Shown piece after piece: positions 1 through 9,902 of a DNA stretch of 64,000 nt. The notes below the pieces were generated by a model that had not been told where the DNA came from, did no database searches, and worked only from the letters and a program-made list of their open reading frames with translations. This stretch comes from Azoarcus sp. Its GTDB lineage: Bacteria > Pseudomonadota > Gammaproteobacteria > Burkholderiales > Rhodocyclaceae. The stretch covers positions 53,312-117,311 of the forward strand of contig JAUVVG010000007.1 of the NCBI GenBank assembly GCA_030604735.1, in the 5' to 3' direction. Each line of letters begins with the position of its first letter. Position 1 is the stretch's first letter. The position numbers and the translations under genes are program-made.

Positions 1-1
1 G

Positions 2-73
2 CGCCACACCGAAGCCCGGATCGCCGACCTCTTCGGCTGCGACCGCAAGCGGCCAGGAGTGTCTGCACCATGA
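2..73 (+). CDS. mrpE: MrpE/MnhE C-terminal tail (partial)
   Basis: The frame is open from the window edge and ends RKRPGVSAP before the TGA at 71-73. That stop overlaps the ATG of mrpF (ATGA). The 23 visible residues are not diagnostic. The assignment rests on position at the head of a Mrp operon, where the order E-F-G is standard. Confidence 0.55.
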   Translation, partial: RHTEARIADLFGCDRKRPGVSAP

Positions 74-474
74 CGACCGCGCTCGACCTGCTGCTGCTCG
101 CACTGCTGCTCTCGCTGATCGTCGGGCTCGGCCGGGTCTGGCGTGGCCCGGGTTTCGCCGACCGGATGCTGGCCGCCCAGTTGCTCGGCACGACCGGGGT
201 CGCGATGCTGATCGTGCTGGCCGAGCGATTCGCCCAGCCGGCCCTGCGCGATGTCGCGCTGGTGCTCGCGCTGCTGGCGCTGCTCGCGGTCCTGGCCTTT
301 GTCGCCCGGGTGTGGGACCCGGACGATGCGGTCGAGCCCACCGCATCGGCGGATGGCGCCGGCAGCACTGGACTCGTCGGAGAGCCTGGCGCGGCCGCAT
401 CAGGCAGCGACGGCCCGTCGTCGGGTGATCACCGCCCGCGCCAATCGAATGGAGTCGGAGACGACCATGGCTGA
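70..474 (+). CDS. mrpF: Mrp-type Na+/H+ antiporter subunit F
   Basis: This is a small inner-membrane subunit of the multi-subunit Mrp (Mnh/Sha) cation/proton antiporter. Three hydrophobic segments lie at about residues 3-24, 36-55 and 60-80. The family-typical stretch DRMLAAQLLGTT sits between the first two. At 134 residues it is longer than the usual 85-95 because of a Gly/Ser/Asp-rich hydrophilic tail after about residue 85. The ATG overlaps the mrpE stop by 4 bp, and its own end overlaps the mrpG start by 8 bp, so translation is coupled. MrpF works only inside the complex. Confidence 0.9.
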   Translation: MTTALDLLLLALLLSLIVGLGRVWRGPGFADRMLAAQLLGTTGVAMLIVLAERFAQPALRDVALVLALLALLAVLAFVARVWDPDDAVEPTASADGAGSTGLVGEPGAAASGSDGPSSGDHRPRQSNGVGDDHG

Positions 475-829
475 TTCGATCATGGACGGGGTCCGCCTGC
501 TGCTGATCACGGCCGGTGTCGCCTTTTTCATCATCGGCTCGATCGGCCTGATCCGTTTTCCGGATGTGTATACCCGCATCCATGCGCTGACCAAGGCGGA
601 CAACCTCGGACTGGGCCTGATCGTGATCGGCCTGCTGCTCGGGGCCGGTTCGCTCGCGACCAGCGCCAAGCTGGTGTTGATCTGGCTGCTCACGCTGGTC
701 GCGTCGGCCAGTGCCGGCTACCTGGTCGCCCGGGCGGCACGGCGACGCGGGGTGAAGCCCTGGCAAGCCAAGGACACCCCTCCCGCCAAGGGCGACGACA
801 CGCCGCCACCGCAATCGGGAGGGCATTGA
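467..829 (+). CDS. mrpG: Mrp-type Na+/H+ antiporter subunit G
   Basis: This is a 120-residue membrane subunit of the Mrp antiporter. Three hydrophobic segments precede a charged Pro/Lys-rich tail. The hallmark IGLIRFPDVYTRIHA-type stretch, followed by TKADNLG, identifies MrpG/MnhG. The ATG at 467, inside the end of mrpF, was chosen because it starts directly at the first membrane segment. An in-frame extension upstream would be an arginine-rich shadow of mrpF. The stop shares one base with the next start (TGATG). Confidence 0.92.
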   Translation: MADSIMDGVRLLLITAGVAFFIIGSIGLIRFPDVYTRIHALTKADNLGLGLIVIGLLLGAGSLATSAKLVLIWLLTLVASASAGYLVARAARRRGVKPWQAKDTPPAKGDDTPPPQSGGH

Positions 830-1128
830 TGGGCTGGCTGGATCTGCTGCTCGGGCTGACACTGGTCACCACCGCCGGCCTCGCGCTGGCATCGCGCGAT
901 CTCTTTCGCGCGGTGGTGATGTTCATCGTGTTCGGCCTGCTGATGGCGCTGGTGTGGGTACGCCTGCAGGCACCGGACATCGCCTTGGCCGAGGCAGCGA
1001 TCGGCGCCGGGCTGACCGGCGTCTTGCTGCTCGACACATTGGGCTATCTGAAAAGGCGTTTCGAACCGACCGGCACCAACGAGCGTCGGCCTACGCCCAC
1101 CACCGAAGGGCGAGGAGACGCGCGATGA
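829..1128 (+). CDS. DUF4040 hydrogen antiporter subunit (MrpA C-terminal/MbhD type)
   Basis: This 99-residue membrane protein has three hydrophobic segments. It carries the motif APDIALAEAAIGAGLTG, characteristic of the DUF4040 domain. In Firmicutes that domain is the C-terminal part of MrpA; in Mbh hydrogenases it is MbhD. Here it is a separate gene, so the Mrp cluster is of the split-MrpA type. The ATG at 829 follows the mrpG stop as TGATG, and a TTG one codon earlier is less likely. The end overlaps mrpB by 4 bp. Confidence 0.88.
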   Translation: MGWLDLLLGLTLVTTAGLALASRDLFRAVVMFIVFGLLMALVWVRLQAPDIALAEAAIGAGLTGVLLLDTLGYLKRRFEPTGTNERRPTPTTEGRGDAR

Positions 1129-1829
1129 GCCGCGTCATCGTCGCTGCGATCGCAAGCCTGATCATCACCATCGCGCTCGCCCTGGCCGTGCTGGAACGCC
1201 CCACGCCCACCCTGTCCCTGCCGAACCTCGCCTCAACTGCGATTACTCCGGGCGAGGCTGGCGTCCTGCACCCGATCACCGCCGTCCTGCTCGAGTTCCG
1301 CAGCATCGACACCTTGCTCGAAATCGCAGTGCTACTGGTCGCGGTGGTGGTCGCGCTGGCTTTGCGCGAAGCCCAACCGGACGGTGCCGACCGGATGGGG
1401 CTGGACAATCCGCTGCTGCATGCGGTGGTCAAGCTGCTGTTACCGTTGATGCTGCTGGTCGCCGCCTACCTGCTGTGGGCCGGCAGTACCCGTCCCGGGG
1501 GTGCCTTCCAGGCCGGTGCAGTGCTGGCCGGATGCGGGGTGCTCCTGCGTCTGGCCGGTACGTCCTTGCACGGACTCGAGCGACCACGATGGCTGCAGGG
1601 GGGACGGGTGCTCGGTCTGCTCGTGTTCGTATCGGTCGGGATCCCTCCAATGCTGGCCGGGCGGGCCTTTCTCGATTATCCGGCCGACCTCGCCGGCGGA
1701 TTGATCCTGTTGATAGAAGCCGCACTGACCCTGTCGATCGCACTGGCGCTGCTGAGCCTGTTCCGGCTCGCCCCGCCCCAATCGGACAGTCCGGCCTTTC
1801 CCGATCGTCGCAAACGGAGGCGCGCATGA
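1125..1829 (+). CDS. mrpB: Mrp-type Na+/H+ antiporter subunit B
   Basis: This 234-residue membrane subunit appears to fuse two parts. The N-terminal third (about residues 1-85) contains an EFRSIDTLLEIAVLL motif, as in MbhE or the MrpA C-terminus. The following MrpB/MnhB domain (about 90-220) carries RPGGAFQAGAVLAG, the family signature. It lies in the membrane as part of the antiporter complex. ATGA overlaps on both sides tie it to its neighbours. The last ten residues are strongly basic. Confidence 0.9.
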   Translation: MSRVIVAAIASLIITIALALAVLERPTPTLSLPNLASTAITPGEAGVLHPITAVLLEFRSIDTLLEIAVLLVAVVVALALREAQPDGADRMGLDNPLLHAVVKLLLPLMLLVAAYLLWAGSTRPGGAFQAGAVLAGCGVLLRLAGTSLHGLERPRWLQGGRVLGLLVFVSVGIPPMLAGRAFLDYPADLAGGLILLIEAALTLSIALALLSLFRLAPPQSDSPAFPDRRKRRRA

Positions 1830-2122
1830 GCACCGACCTCTTCTTCGCCTGGATCGGCGTCGCGCTGTGCGGACTGGGCCTGTTCGGCTTCATCGTCCAC
1901 CACCACCTGATGCGCCGCCTGCTCGCCTTCAACATCATGGGCAGCGGCAGCTTCCTGCTGCTGGTCGGACTGGCGCAGGACGGACGCGGTCCGGATCCGG
2001 TACCGCAGGCACTGGTGCTGACCGGCATCGTGATCGCGGTCGCCTCGACCGCGCTGGCGCTGGTGGTGTTGCGCCGCTGGTACCGTGTCAGCGGCGAGAG
2101 CAGCCTGCCGGAGGACGTGTGA
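1826..2122 (+). CDS. mrpC: Mrp-type Na+/H+ antiporter subunit C (NuoK-like)
   Basis: This 98-residue protein has three predicted membrane helices and belongs to the NuoK/MrpC/MnhC family. The segments RRLLAFNIMGSGSFLLLVG and QALVLTGIVIAVASTALAL match the second and third helices of that family. MrpC is homologous to the complex I subunit NuoK and helps form the ion pathway. It overlaps mrpB by 4 bp, and the next gene starts at a GTG inside its last codons. Confidence 0.92.
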   Translation: MSTDLFFAWIGVALCGLGLFGFIVHHHLMRRLLAFNIMGSGSFLLLVGLAQDGRGPDPVPQALVLTGIVIAVASTALALVVLRRWYRVSGESSLPEDV

Positions 2123-3585
2123 GCGGCGGTGAGGCCTTGTCCTGGCTGCTCGTCGTGCCACTGCTGGCGGCGATCGCGACCCTGCTCGCGCCGGGCCGTT
2201 GGCGAGGGTGGGGCAGCCTGGCCGCGCTGCCCTTGCTGTGGCTGGCGTTCACGCCGGTGCTGGCCGCCTTCCTGCATCAGGGCACGCTGACGACTCCGCT
2301 TGGCGGCTGGTCACCCCCACTCGGGATCGCGCTCATCGGCGACGGCCTCGCGCTCGGCCTGGTCGGGCTCACGCTGGGGGTGTTCTCGCTGTGCGCGCTC
2401 TTCGCCGCGGCCGACCCCGACCCGGAGGATCACAGCCACCTGTGGCCGCTGGCCTGGTTCCTGATCGCAGCGCTGAACGGCATCTGGCTGTCCGGCGACG
2501 TATTCAACCTGTATGTCGGACTGGAGCTGCTCGGCCTCGCCGCGGTGGGGCTGGTCGCGCTCAAGGGCAGCGCCGAAGCGCTGGCGGCGGCGATGCGCTA
2601 CCTGCTCGCGGCGCTGCTCGGTTCGCTCGCCTACCTGATCGGCGTCGCACTGCTGTACGCCGCGGCCGGCAGCCTCGCGCTGGCCGACCTGGCGCAGCTC
2701 GACGGCGGCGACACCACGGTACGGGTCGCGCTGGCACTGATGGCGGTCGGGCTGATGCTCAAGACCGCCCTGTTTCCGCTGCATGGCTGGCTGCCGGCCG
2801 CCCACGGCGGGGCGCTGCCGGCGGTCAGCGCGCTGTTGTCGGCGCTGGTGGTCAAGGCCTCGTTCATCATCCTGTTGCGGCTGTGGCTGGCCCTGGATGC
2901 CGACCCGCTCGCGGTGGTCGCGGCGCAGGCTATCGGCTTGCTCGGCGCTGGCGCGGTGTTCTGGGGCGGCTGGATGGCATGGCGTCAGGCCCGGCTCAAG
3001 TACCTGGTCGCCTACTCGACGGTCGCGCAGATCGGCTACCTGTTCCTGTTCTTTCCGCTGATCACCGGTACCGGTACGGACGCCGCCCGGCTCGCCTGGG
3101 ACGGTACGCTGCTGATGCTGTTCGCCCACGCGCTGGCCAAGGCCGGGATGTTTCTCGCCGCCGGCAACCTGGTCCGTGCGGTCGGCAGCGCGCAGATCGC
3201 CGACCTCGCCGGGGTCGGGCGTTTCCGCCCGCTGTCGCTGCTGAGCTTCGGCATCGCCGGCGTCAGCATCATGGGGCTGCCGCCCAGTGGCGGCTTCACC
3301 GCCAAATGGCTGCTGCTGCAAAGTGCGCTGGCCAGCGGGCAATGGCCGTGGCTGATCGTCTTGATGGGCGGCGGGCTGCTCAGCGCGGTCTATGTATTCA
3401 AGGTCTTGCGCCATGCCTTCGTCGAGGGCCCGACACGGGACACCTTTCGCTCGCCGCCGACCGCGGCCGAACTGGCGGCGCTGACCTTGGCGCTTTCCAG
3501 CCTGGTGCTGGGTGTGGCTGCCCATGGCTTGCTCGCGCTGATGCGTCCGGATGCCTTGTCCGCCGTCCTGGAGGGGGCGGGATGA
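2119..3585 (+). CDS. mrpD: Mrp antiporter MrpD-like subunit, first copy
   Basis: This 488-residue polytopic membrane protein is of the proton-antiporter M family (NuoM/NuoN/MrpD). The core has the conserved Lys region GLMLKTALFPLHGWLPAAHG and a later YLVAYSTVAQIGYLF segment, both typical of the proton-translocating half channels. The GTG at 2119 forms a GTGA overlap with mrpC and begins directly before the first membrane helix. The longer upstream frame is a mrpC shadow. It is the first of three related subunits in this operon. Confidence 0.9.
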   Translation: MSGGEALSWLLVVPLLAAIATLLAPGRWRGWGSLAALPLLWLAFTPVLAAFLHQGTLTTPLGGWSPPLGIALIGDGLALGLVGLTLGVFSLCALFAAADPDPEDHSHLWPLAWFLIAALNGIWLSGDVFNLYVGLELLGLAAVGLVALKGSAEALAAAMRYLLAALLGSLAYLIGVALLYAAAGSLALADLAQLDGGDTTVRVALALMAVGLMLKTALFPLHGWLPAAHGGALPAVSALLSALVVKASFIILLRLWLALDADPLAVVAAQAIGLLGAGAVFWGGWMAWRQARLKYLVAYSTVAQIGYLFLFFPLITGTGTDAARLAWDGTLLMLFAHALAKAGMFLAAGNLVRAVGSAQIADLAGVGRFRPLSLLSFGIAGVSIMGLPPSGGFTAKWLLLQSALASGQWPWLIVLMGGGLLSAVYVFKVLRHAFVEGPTRDTFRSPPTAAELAALTLALSSLVLGVAAHGLLALMRPDALSAVLEGAG

Positions 3586-5090
3586 GCGGCTGGAGCCCGG
3601 TCAACGCCTGGCTGCCGCTGATCGTGGTCGGCACCTCGCTGGTCGCCGCGGCCGGCATCTTCCTGCTCAAGGAACACCGCCACGGCCTGCGCACCGTGTT
3701 CAACCTGAGCGCGGCGGTGATCAAGCTCGGGCTGGTGATCTGGATGGCGCTCGGCGTGCTCGACGAGGTCGCGTTCGAGACCCGCTATGTGCTGGTCGAT
3801 GGGGTCAGCTTCATCCTTCGGGCCGATCCGCTCGGCATCATGTTCACTGGCCTGTCCTCGCTGCTGTGGTTGTTCACGACCATCTACGCGATCGGTTACC
3901 TGGAGGACGCCCCCAACCGCAGTCGGTTCTTCGGCTTCTTCAGCCTGTGCGTCGCGAGCACGGTCGGCATCGCGCTGGCTGGCAACCTGTTTACCTTCTT
4001 CCTGTTCTACGAGCTGCTGACGCTGTCCACCTACCCGTTGGTCGTGCACCGCGGCACCGAGAAGGCGATGCGTGCCGGCAAGGTTTACTTGGCCTACACG
4101 CTGGGCGGCGGCGCGGTGCTGTTGCTCGGCGTCGCCGGCCTGCATGCGCTGGTCGGCGAAATCGAGTTCGCTGCCGGCGCCGGACTGCGTGATCTCGACA
4201 CGGCTTTGAACCCGGTGCTGACGCTGATCTTCGTGCTGCTCGTGATCGGACTCGGGGTCAAGGCCGCGCTGCTGCCCCTTCATGGCTGGTTGCCGACCGC
4301 GATGGTCGCGCCGGCACCGGTCAGCGCCTTGTTGCACGCGGTCGCGGTGGTCAAGGCCGGCGCCTTCGGCATCGTACGGGTGGTCTACGACGTGTTCGGC
4401 ATCGAGTTCACCTGGCAGCTCGGCCTGCTCCAACCGCTGGCCTGGCTGGCCTGTGCGACCATTTTGTACGGCTCGATCCGGGCCTTGTGGCAGACCGACC
4501 TGAAGCGTCGGCTCGCCTACTCCACCATCAGCCAGGTGTCCTACATCGTGCTCGGCACCGCGCTGTTCGGTCCGGTCGGCACGGTCGGCGGACTGGTCCA
4601 TCTCCTCCATCAGGGGCTGATGAAGATCACGCTGTTCTTCTGCGCCGGCAACTACGCCGAGACCCTGGGGGTGCACCGGATCGACGAACTCGACGGCACC
4701 GGCCGCCGCATGCCGGCGACCAGCGTGGCCTTCACGCTCGGCGCCTTCGGCATGATCGGCGTGCCGCCGCTGGCCGGCTTCGTGACCAAGTGGTACCTGG
4801 GCATCGGCGCGCTCGACACCGGCATGGCCTGGGTGATCGCGGTGCTGGTCGCAAGCAGCCTGCTCAATGCGGCCTACTTCCTGCCCATCCTGCACCGGAT
4901 CTGGTTCCGCCCGCAGCGCGCGCCGTGGCCGGACGAACATTTCCGCGACTGCCGCGACACCCATCCTTGGCTGCTGCTGCCGACGCTCGCGACCGCGACC
5001 TTCAGCCTCGCCGCCGGGCTGCTGGCCGGCATGCCGTTCTCGCCGCTGTACTGGGCCGAGGTCGTGGTGCTCAGGGAGTACCTGCCATGA
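3582..5090 (+). CDS. Mrp antiporter large membrane subunit, second copy (NuoL/MrpA-like)
   Basis: This 502-residue member of the proton-antiporter M family overlaps the previous gene by ATGA. Conserved elements are GVKAALLPLHGWLPTAMVAP, a SALLHAVAVVKAG stretch with the channel lysine, RRLAYSTISQVSYIVLG, and HQGLMKITLFFCAGN with its buried lysine. It probably takes the role of the N-terminal part of MrpA, the subunit whose C-terminal domains are encoded separately upstream. Assignment among the MrpA, MrpD and NuoL subfamilies needs a phylogeny. Confidence 0.88.
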   Translation: MSGWSPVNAWLPLIVVGTSLVAAAGIFLLKEHRHGLRTVFNLSAAVIKLGLVIWMALGVLDEVAFETRYVLVDGVSFILRADPLGIMFTGLSSLLWLFTTIYAIGYLEDAPNRSRFFGFFSLCVASTVGIALAGNLFTFFLFYELLTLSTYPLVVHRGTEKAMRAGKVYLAYTLGGGAVLLLGVAGLHALVGEIEFAAGAGLRDLDTALNPVLTLIFVLLVIGLGVKAALLPLHGWLPTAMVAPAPVSALLHAVAVVKAGAFGIVRVVYDVFGIEFTWQLGLLQPLAWLACATILYGSIRALWQTDLKRRLAYSTISQVSYIVLGTALFGPVGTVGGLVHLLHQGLMKITLFFCAGNYAETLGVHRIDELDGTGRRMPATSVAFTLGAFGMIGVPPLAGFVTKWYLGIGALDTGMAWVIAVLVASSLLNAAYFLPILHRIWFRPQRAPWPDEHFRDCRDTHPWLLLPTLATATFSLAAGLLAGMPFSPLYWAEVVVLREYLP

Positions 5091-5241
5091 TCGATCACAG
5101 GCGTGGCGTGCCCACGAACAGAAACCTTCCCGTGGGCCTTGCTCCGGCCGGCCATGGTACGGCGACGCACTCTACCGAACACGCTGGCCGCGCGATGGGT
5201 GGAGAGGGGCGGTCCTACAGGCGGAACAGGTGGGGGGCGCC
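5091..5241 (+). other. 151-bp spacer inside the mrp operon
   Basis: This is the only sizeable gap in an otherwise overlapping operon. A 52-codon frame from the ATG at 5087 runs through it but looks like no known protein and has unusual composition for this strand. No terminator or promoter was recognised. A weak G-rich ribosome-binding site (GGTGGGGGG) sits just before the next ATG. Confidence 0.5.
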
Positions 5242-6987
5242 ATGAACACCGCGATCGACGCCTTCGGCCTAGTACTTGCGCCGGCGCTGCCGCTGATCAT
5301 GTTGCTCGCCGCCTGCGTGCCGGGCTTCCGCGGCCGGATCGCGTGCTGGCTGCCGTATGCCGCGGTGCCGGCGCTGCTGCTCGCCTTGGGCGGGCAGACC
5401 GACGCGGTGGCGCGACTGGACTGGCTGCTGTTCGGCACGGTGCTGGCGCTGGACGAGCTGAACCGGGTGTTCCTCGCCTTCACCGCGCTGCTGTGGCTGG
5501 GCGCCGGCTGGCATGCGCGCGGCCATCTCGCCGGCGACGCGCGGGCCGACGGCTTCCGCCTGCTGTGGTTCGCGACAATGTCCGGCAACTTCGGGCTGAT
5601 CCTTGCGCAGGATGTGGCGAGCTTTTACGCGGCGTTCGCGTTGATGACCTTCGCCGTCTACGGCCTGGTGATCCACCGTCGCAGCGCCGAGGCGATCCGG
5701 GCCGGCCGGGTCTATCTGGTCATGGCCATTCTCGGCGAGGGCCTGATCCTGAGCGGGCTGTTGCTGGCCGCGGCCGGGAGCGGCGCACCGCTGATGGCGT
5801 TGGTGTCCGATCTCCCCGGGGCGATCGCGGTGTCACCGCGGCGCGACCTGATCATCGCCTGCCTGTTCGCCGGCTTCGGCGTCAAGGCCGGGCTGCCGCT
5901 GCTGCATCTGTGGTTGCCGCTCGCACACCCGGTCGCCCCGGTGCCGGCCAGCGCGGTCCTGTCCGGTGCGATGATCAAGGCCGGCCTGCTCGGCTGGATG
6001 ACGACCCTGCCGCTGGGTCTGGTCAGCCTGCCGGGCTGGAGCCTGCTGGTGATGCTGACCGGCTTCGTCGCCGCCTTCGGTGCCGCGCTGATCGGGGTGA
6101 ACCAGCGCACACCGAAGACCGTGCTGGCCTACTCCAGCGTCAGCCAGATGGGCTTGATCACGGTCGGCGTCGGTGCTGCCCTGCAAGCGCCGGAAGCCTG
6201 GCCGGTGCTGTCCGCCGCGATCGCGCTGTATGCGCTGCACCACGGACTGGCCAAGGGCGCGCTGTTCCTCGGGGTCGGCATCGCCGGCCAGGCCGGGGGC
6301 CGCCTGTCCGGGCCGGGCGCGCGCGGCTTGTGGCTCGCGCTGGCGCTGCCCGGTGTATCGTTGGCCGGCCCGATGGTGAGCGGAATGGCGGCCAAGACCA
6401 GCCTCAAGGCCGCCTTCGAGGCCGGGATGCAGTTGCCGGCCTGGTGGGCCCACCTGCCGATGCTAATGGGGCTGGCCGCGATCGGCACCACCACGCTGAT
6501 CGCACGCCACCTCTGGTTGTTGCGCGACATGAAACCAGGCGCAGCCGCGAGCCGCTCGGAGTGGCTGGGCTGGGGCTTCACCCTGGCCGCCAGCAGCCTC
6601 GGCCTGATCCTGCTGCCGTGGTTGCCGGTGCCGACCCCGTGGCCGGAGGCGCTGCGCGCCTTGCCCGACCTGCTCTGGCCGGTGGTCGCCGGCACCCTGC
6701 TCGGCGTGCTGGCCCACCGCTACCTGCGCGCCTGGCCGATTCCGGCTGGCGACGCGCTGGTGCCGATTTCGGCCGCGCTCCGGCAGCTGCGAATCGCGAT
6801 GTGCCTGACCCTCCGCGCCCTCCGACGACAGCTACGCCCCCTCGGTCGACGCCTGAGCGCCTGGACCGAAGGCCTTCGGGCGGATGGCGAACAGGCCTCG
6901 CCGCTGGAGCATACCGCACGCCGCGAAGCCGGCTTGATCTTCGCTGTCCTGCTGGCGCTGATGTTGCTGGCCCTGACGATGGGGTGA
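5242..6987 (+). CDS. Mrp antiporter MrpD-like subunit, third copy
   Basis: This 581-residue membrane protein is the third proton-antiporter M family member of the operon. GVKAGLPLLHLWLPLAHPVA and KTVLAYSSVSQMGLITVGVG match the conserved helices. The C-terminus carries an arginine-rich cytoplasmic loop (about residues 510-550) before a last membrane helix. It is the most diverged of the three copies. Clusters with three such subunits plus separate DUF4040 are known in other Proteobacteria. The start was chosen at the ATG that begins at the first hydrophobic segment. Confidence 0.85.
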   Translation: MNTAIDAFGLVLAPALPLIMLLAACVPGFRGRIACWLPYAAVPALLLALGGQTDAVARLDWLLFGTVLALDELNRVFLAFTALLWLGAGWHARGHLAGDARADGFRLLWFATMSGNFGLILAQDVASFYAAFALMTFAVYGLVIHRRSAEAIRAGRVYLVMAILGEGLILSGLLLAAAGSGAPLMALVSDLPGAIAVSPRRDLIIACLFAGFGVKAGLPLLHLWLPLAHPVAPVPASAVLSGAMIKAGLLGWMTTLPLGLVSLPGWSLLVMLTGFVAAFGAALIGVNQRTPKTVLAYSSVSQMGLITVGVGAALQAPEAWPVLSAAIALYALHHGLAKGALFLGVGIAGQAGGRLSGPGARGLWLALALPGVSLAGPMVSGMAAKTSLKAAFEAGMQLPAWWAHLPMLMGLAAIGTTTLIARHLWLLRDMKPGAAASRSEWLGWGFTLAASSLGLILLPWLPVPTPWPEALRALPDLLWPVVAGTLLGVLAHRYLRAWPIPAGDALVPISAALRQLRIAMCLTLRALRRQLRPLGRRLSAWTEGLRADGEQASPLEHTARREAGLIFAVLLALMLLALTMG

Positions 6988-7017
6988 ATCCACACTTGTA
7001 AGCCGGTCATTCGCGGA

Positions 7018-7061
7018 AGACGCTGACTGCCCCCGTCACGAGGGCTTGGTTGCGAGCGTCT
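7018..7061. other. Imperfect hairpin downstream of mrp operon
   Basis: AGACGCT at 7018-7024 pairs with AGCGTCT at 7055-7061, and an inner CCC/GGG pairing is possible. It lies between the convergent mrp operon and photolyase gene, where a terminator would be expected. There is no T tract on either side, so a Rho-independent terminator is not supported. Confidence 0.3.
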
Positions 7062-7097
7062 GTCCGCCACGCCCGCCAATTTGTGCGTTTGATCACG

Positions 7098-7122
7098 CGT
7101 CGCGGCGATTCAGCCGCAATTC

Positions 7123-7127
<5 letters not shown>
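7098..7127. repeat. REP-like palindrome at end of photolyase gene
   Basis: Read on the - strand, this element begins TGTAGGAATTGCGGCTGAAT and contains complementary GCGGC/GCCGC arms. It matches the REP-like units at 62.8-63.0 kb (TGTAGGAG followed by GC palindromes). The photolyase stop codon TAG lies inside it. Confidence 0.5.
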
Positions 7128-8645
<1,518 letters not shown>

Positions 8646-8649
<4 letters not shown>

Positions 8650-8849
8650 GATGATCCTATGAACCGCTGTTGGACGCGCAGGAGCACGGTGCTTACGTCT
8701 GGCGCATGCGCCGACTTGTTTCGCTCGCGGCGACAGCGGTCCGAGCAGTAGCGGACCTCGTCCCAGACCTTCGCCCACTTGCGCCGCCACGCGAAGGGAC
8801 GGCCACAGACCGCGCAGGGTTTTTCGGGCAGGTGCGGCTTGCGGTGCAT
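8646..8849 (-). CDS. DUF2256 zinc-finger-like small protein
   Basis: This 67-residue basic protein is of the DUF2256 family. The pattern [18 protein letters not shown], then [11 protein letters not shown], gives two Cys pairs (CxxC and CxxxC) that could bind zinc. The function is unknown. Members are often encoded beside photolyase-like genes, and here the stop of this gene overlaps the photolyase start (ATGA). The two are therefore co-translated and probably act together in DNA repair or light response (inference). Confidence 0.88.
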
Positions 8850-8958
8850 CAGACAGATTCCGGCCAGACAGAACAGGCTACACGCAACGGCCTGTGGTCG
8901 CGCAAACTCAGGTCGCGCTTGAACCAGACGACAAGGCCCGGATTCAAGATCGCGACGA

Positions 8959-9423
8959 TCAGACGACCGTCAGCCCGCCGACCAGGATGCACAGGCTCGC
9001 CACCGTGGTCAGCCCGAAGCGCAGCGGCAGGTACCACGCCGGCAGTTCGGCCCGGCGGGCCAGGATGCGATCCTGCAGGTAGTGGATCCAGAAGCCGACG
9101 ATCAGCATCGCCACCGCGGTCAGTGGCTGGAAGGCCATCATGATCAGCGCCGCCCAACCGATCAATGGCGGCATCACGCTCCAGATGAAGCGGCCGCTAC
9201 GCTCGGCATCGGACAGGCCATCGACCGTCATTGCGAACGCCCAGTGCAGGGCACCGACGAAACTCAGGATGATCGCGCCATAGGCCATCAAGGCCTGGGT
9301 CCACAGAATCGCCCGACCGCCATCGAGCAGCGCCGCCACGGCCAGCGCGACAAAGGGAATCAGGCCGCCGAGGCCAAGCCAGCGGGCGGCATCGGGAATG
9401 CGGCTGTGTGCATAGGTGTTCAT
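8959..9423 (-). CDS. DUF3429 membrane protein
   Basis: This 154-residue integral membrane protein has about five hydrophobic segments and matches the DUF3429 family. Signature stretches are GALHWAFAM and [15 protein letters not shown], with FWIHYLQDR near the fourth segment. The molecular role is unknown. The ATG at 9423 has a GGAG upstream, and earlier in-frame starts would add a polar, non-family extension. It stands alone, separated from the EamA gene by 479 bp holding a long hairpin repeat. Confidence 0.82.
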   Translation of the reverse strand: MNTYAHSRIPDAARWLGLGGLIPFVALAVAALLDGGRAILWTQALMAYGAIILSFVGALHWAFAMTVDGLSDAERSGRFIWSVMPPLIGWAALIMMAFQPLTAVAMLIVGFWIHYLQDRILARRAELPAWYLPLRFGLTTVASLCILVGGLTVV

Positions 9424-9902
9424 CGAAGACTCCATCACTGACGGGGTGGTCGTGTTACGAGCGCTTGAACACGACGAATAGGAAGCTTTTTGTCCTAGAC
9501 AATTATCGCCAATGGAGTTCCTCGACGCACCGGGTTTCGTGCACCGAACCTGCGGTTTGTCGTAAGAAAGCGACAGAAGAGCGTCTCCAAGAACCCTGCG
9601 ACTCGCCGGTTCAGTCACTGCAAGTAGCGAATCCATAAAGGACCGACTTCCGACAGCGAGGTTTCTCTTAGCGCCCAGAACGGGATTGGCGGGTTGGCGC
9701 TGGGCGACTCAGCCCGAGCGCATGCCGCTGTTGGTGCGCGTAGCGGCCGCTATCCCTGCTGTCTGAGCCCGTAGGGCGAGTTCAGGGATCGCAGCCAAGC
9801 GCGCCTTACAGCGGCAGCGCGAGGGGCTGTCGGAGCCCGGCGCCAACCCGCCAATCCCGGGCACACCGGCCGAACCCCGGGACGATGCGCCCCCAAACCG
9901 TC
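9424..9902. other. Intergenic region with hairpin repeat, no gene
   Basis: This 479-bp gap between two - strand genes contains the 177-bp palindromic element at 9682-9858, described separately. It also holds an AT-richer stretch at about 9480-9640 that may carry the DUF3429 promoter. No coding frame with recognisable features was seen. Confidence 0.7.
9682..9858. repeat. Long palindromic hairpin element, copy 1
   Basis: The element folds back on itself over its full length. The outer arms GGGATTGGCGGGTTGGCGC (9682-9700) and its exact complement (9840-9858) pair without mismatch. The inner arms ATCCCTG/CAGGGAT pair, and the tip forms GCCC-GTA-GGGC. The core (about 9704-9837) is about 94 percent identical, in inverted orientation, to 61289-61423. 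The outer arms differ from those of the second copy. It lies between the eamA-like stop and the DUF3429 gene. It could be a non-autonomous mobile element or a structured RNA. Confidence 0.85.

Noticed and set aside
2199..3570. Long alternative frame on the + strand over mrpD
   Set aside because: It is Arg/Gly/Ala-rich shadow coding of the first MrpD-like gene; only its 3' part (from 3582) is the real second antiporter subunit.
5087..5245. A 52-codon frame in the mrp spacer
   Set aside because: The ATG overlaps the previous stop, but the peptide has no hydrophobic segment or family resemblance, and no good ribosome-binding site was seen. It was left as spacer.
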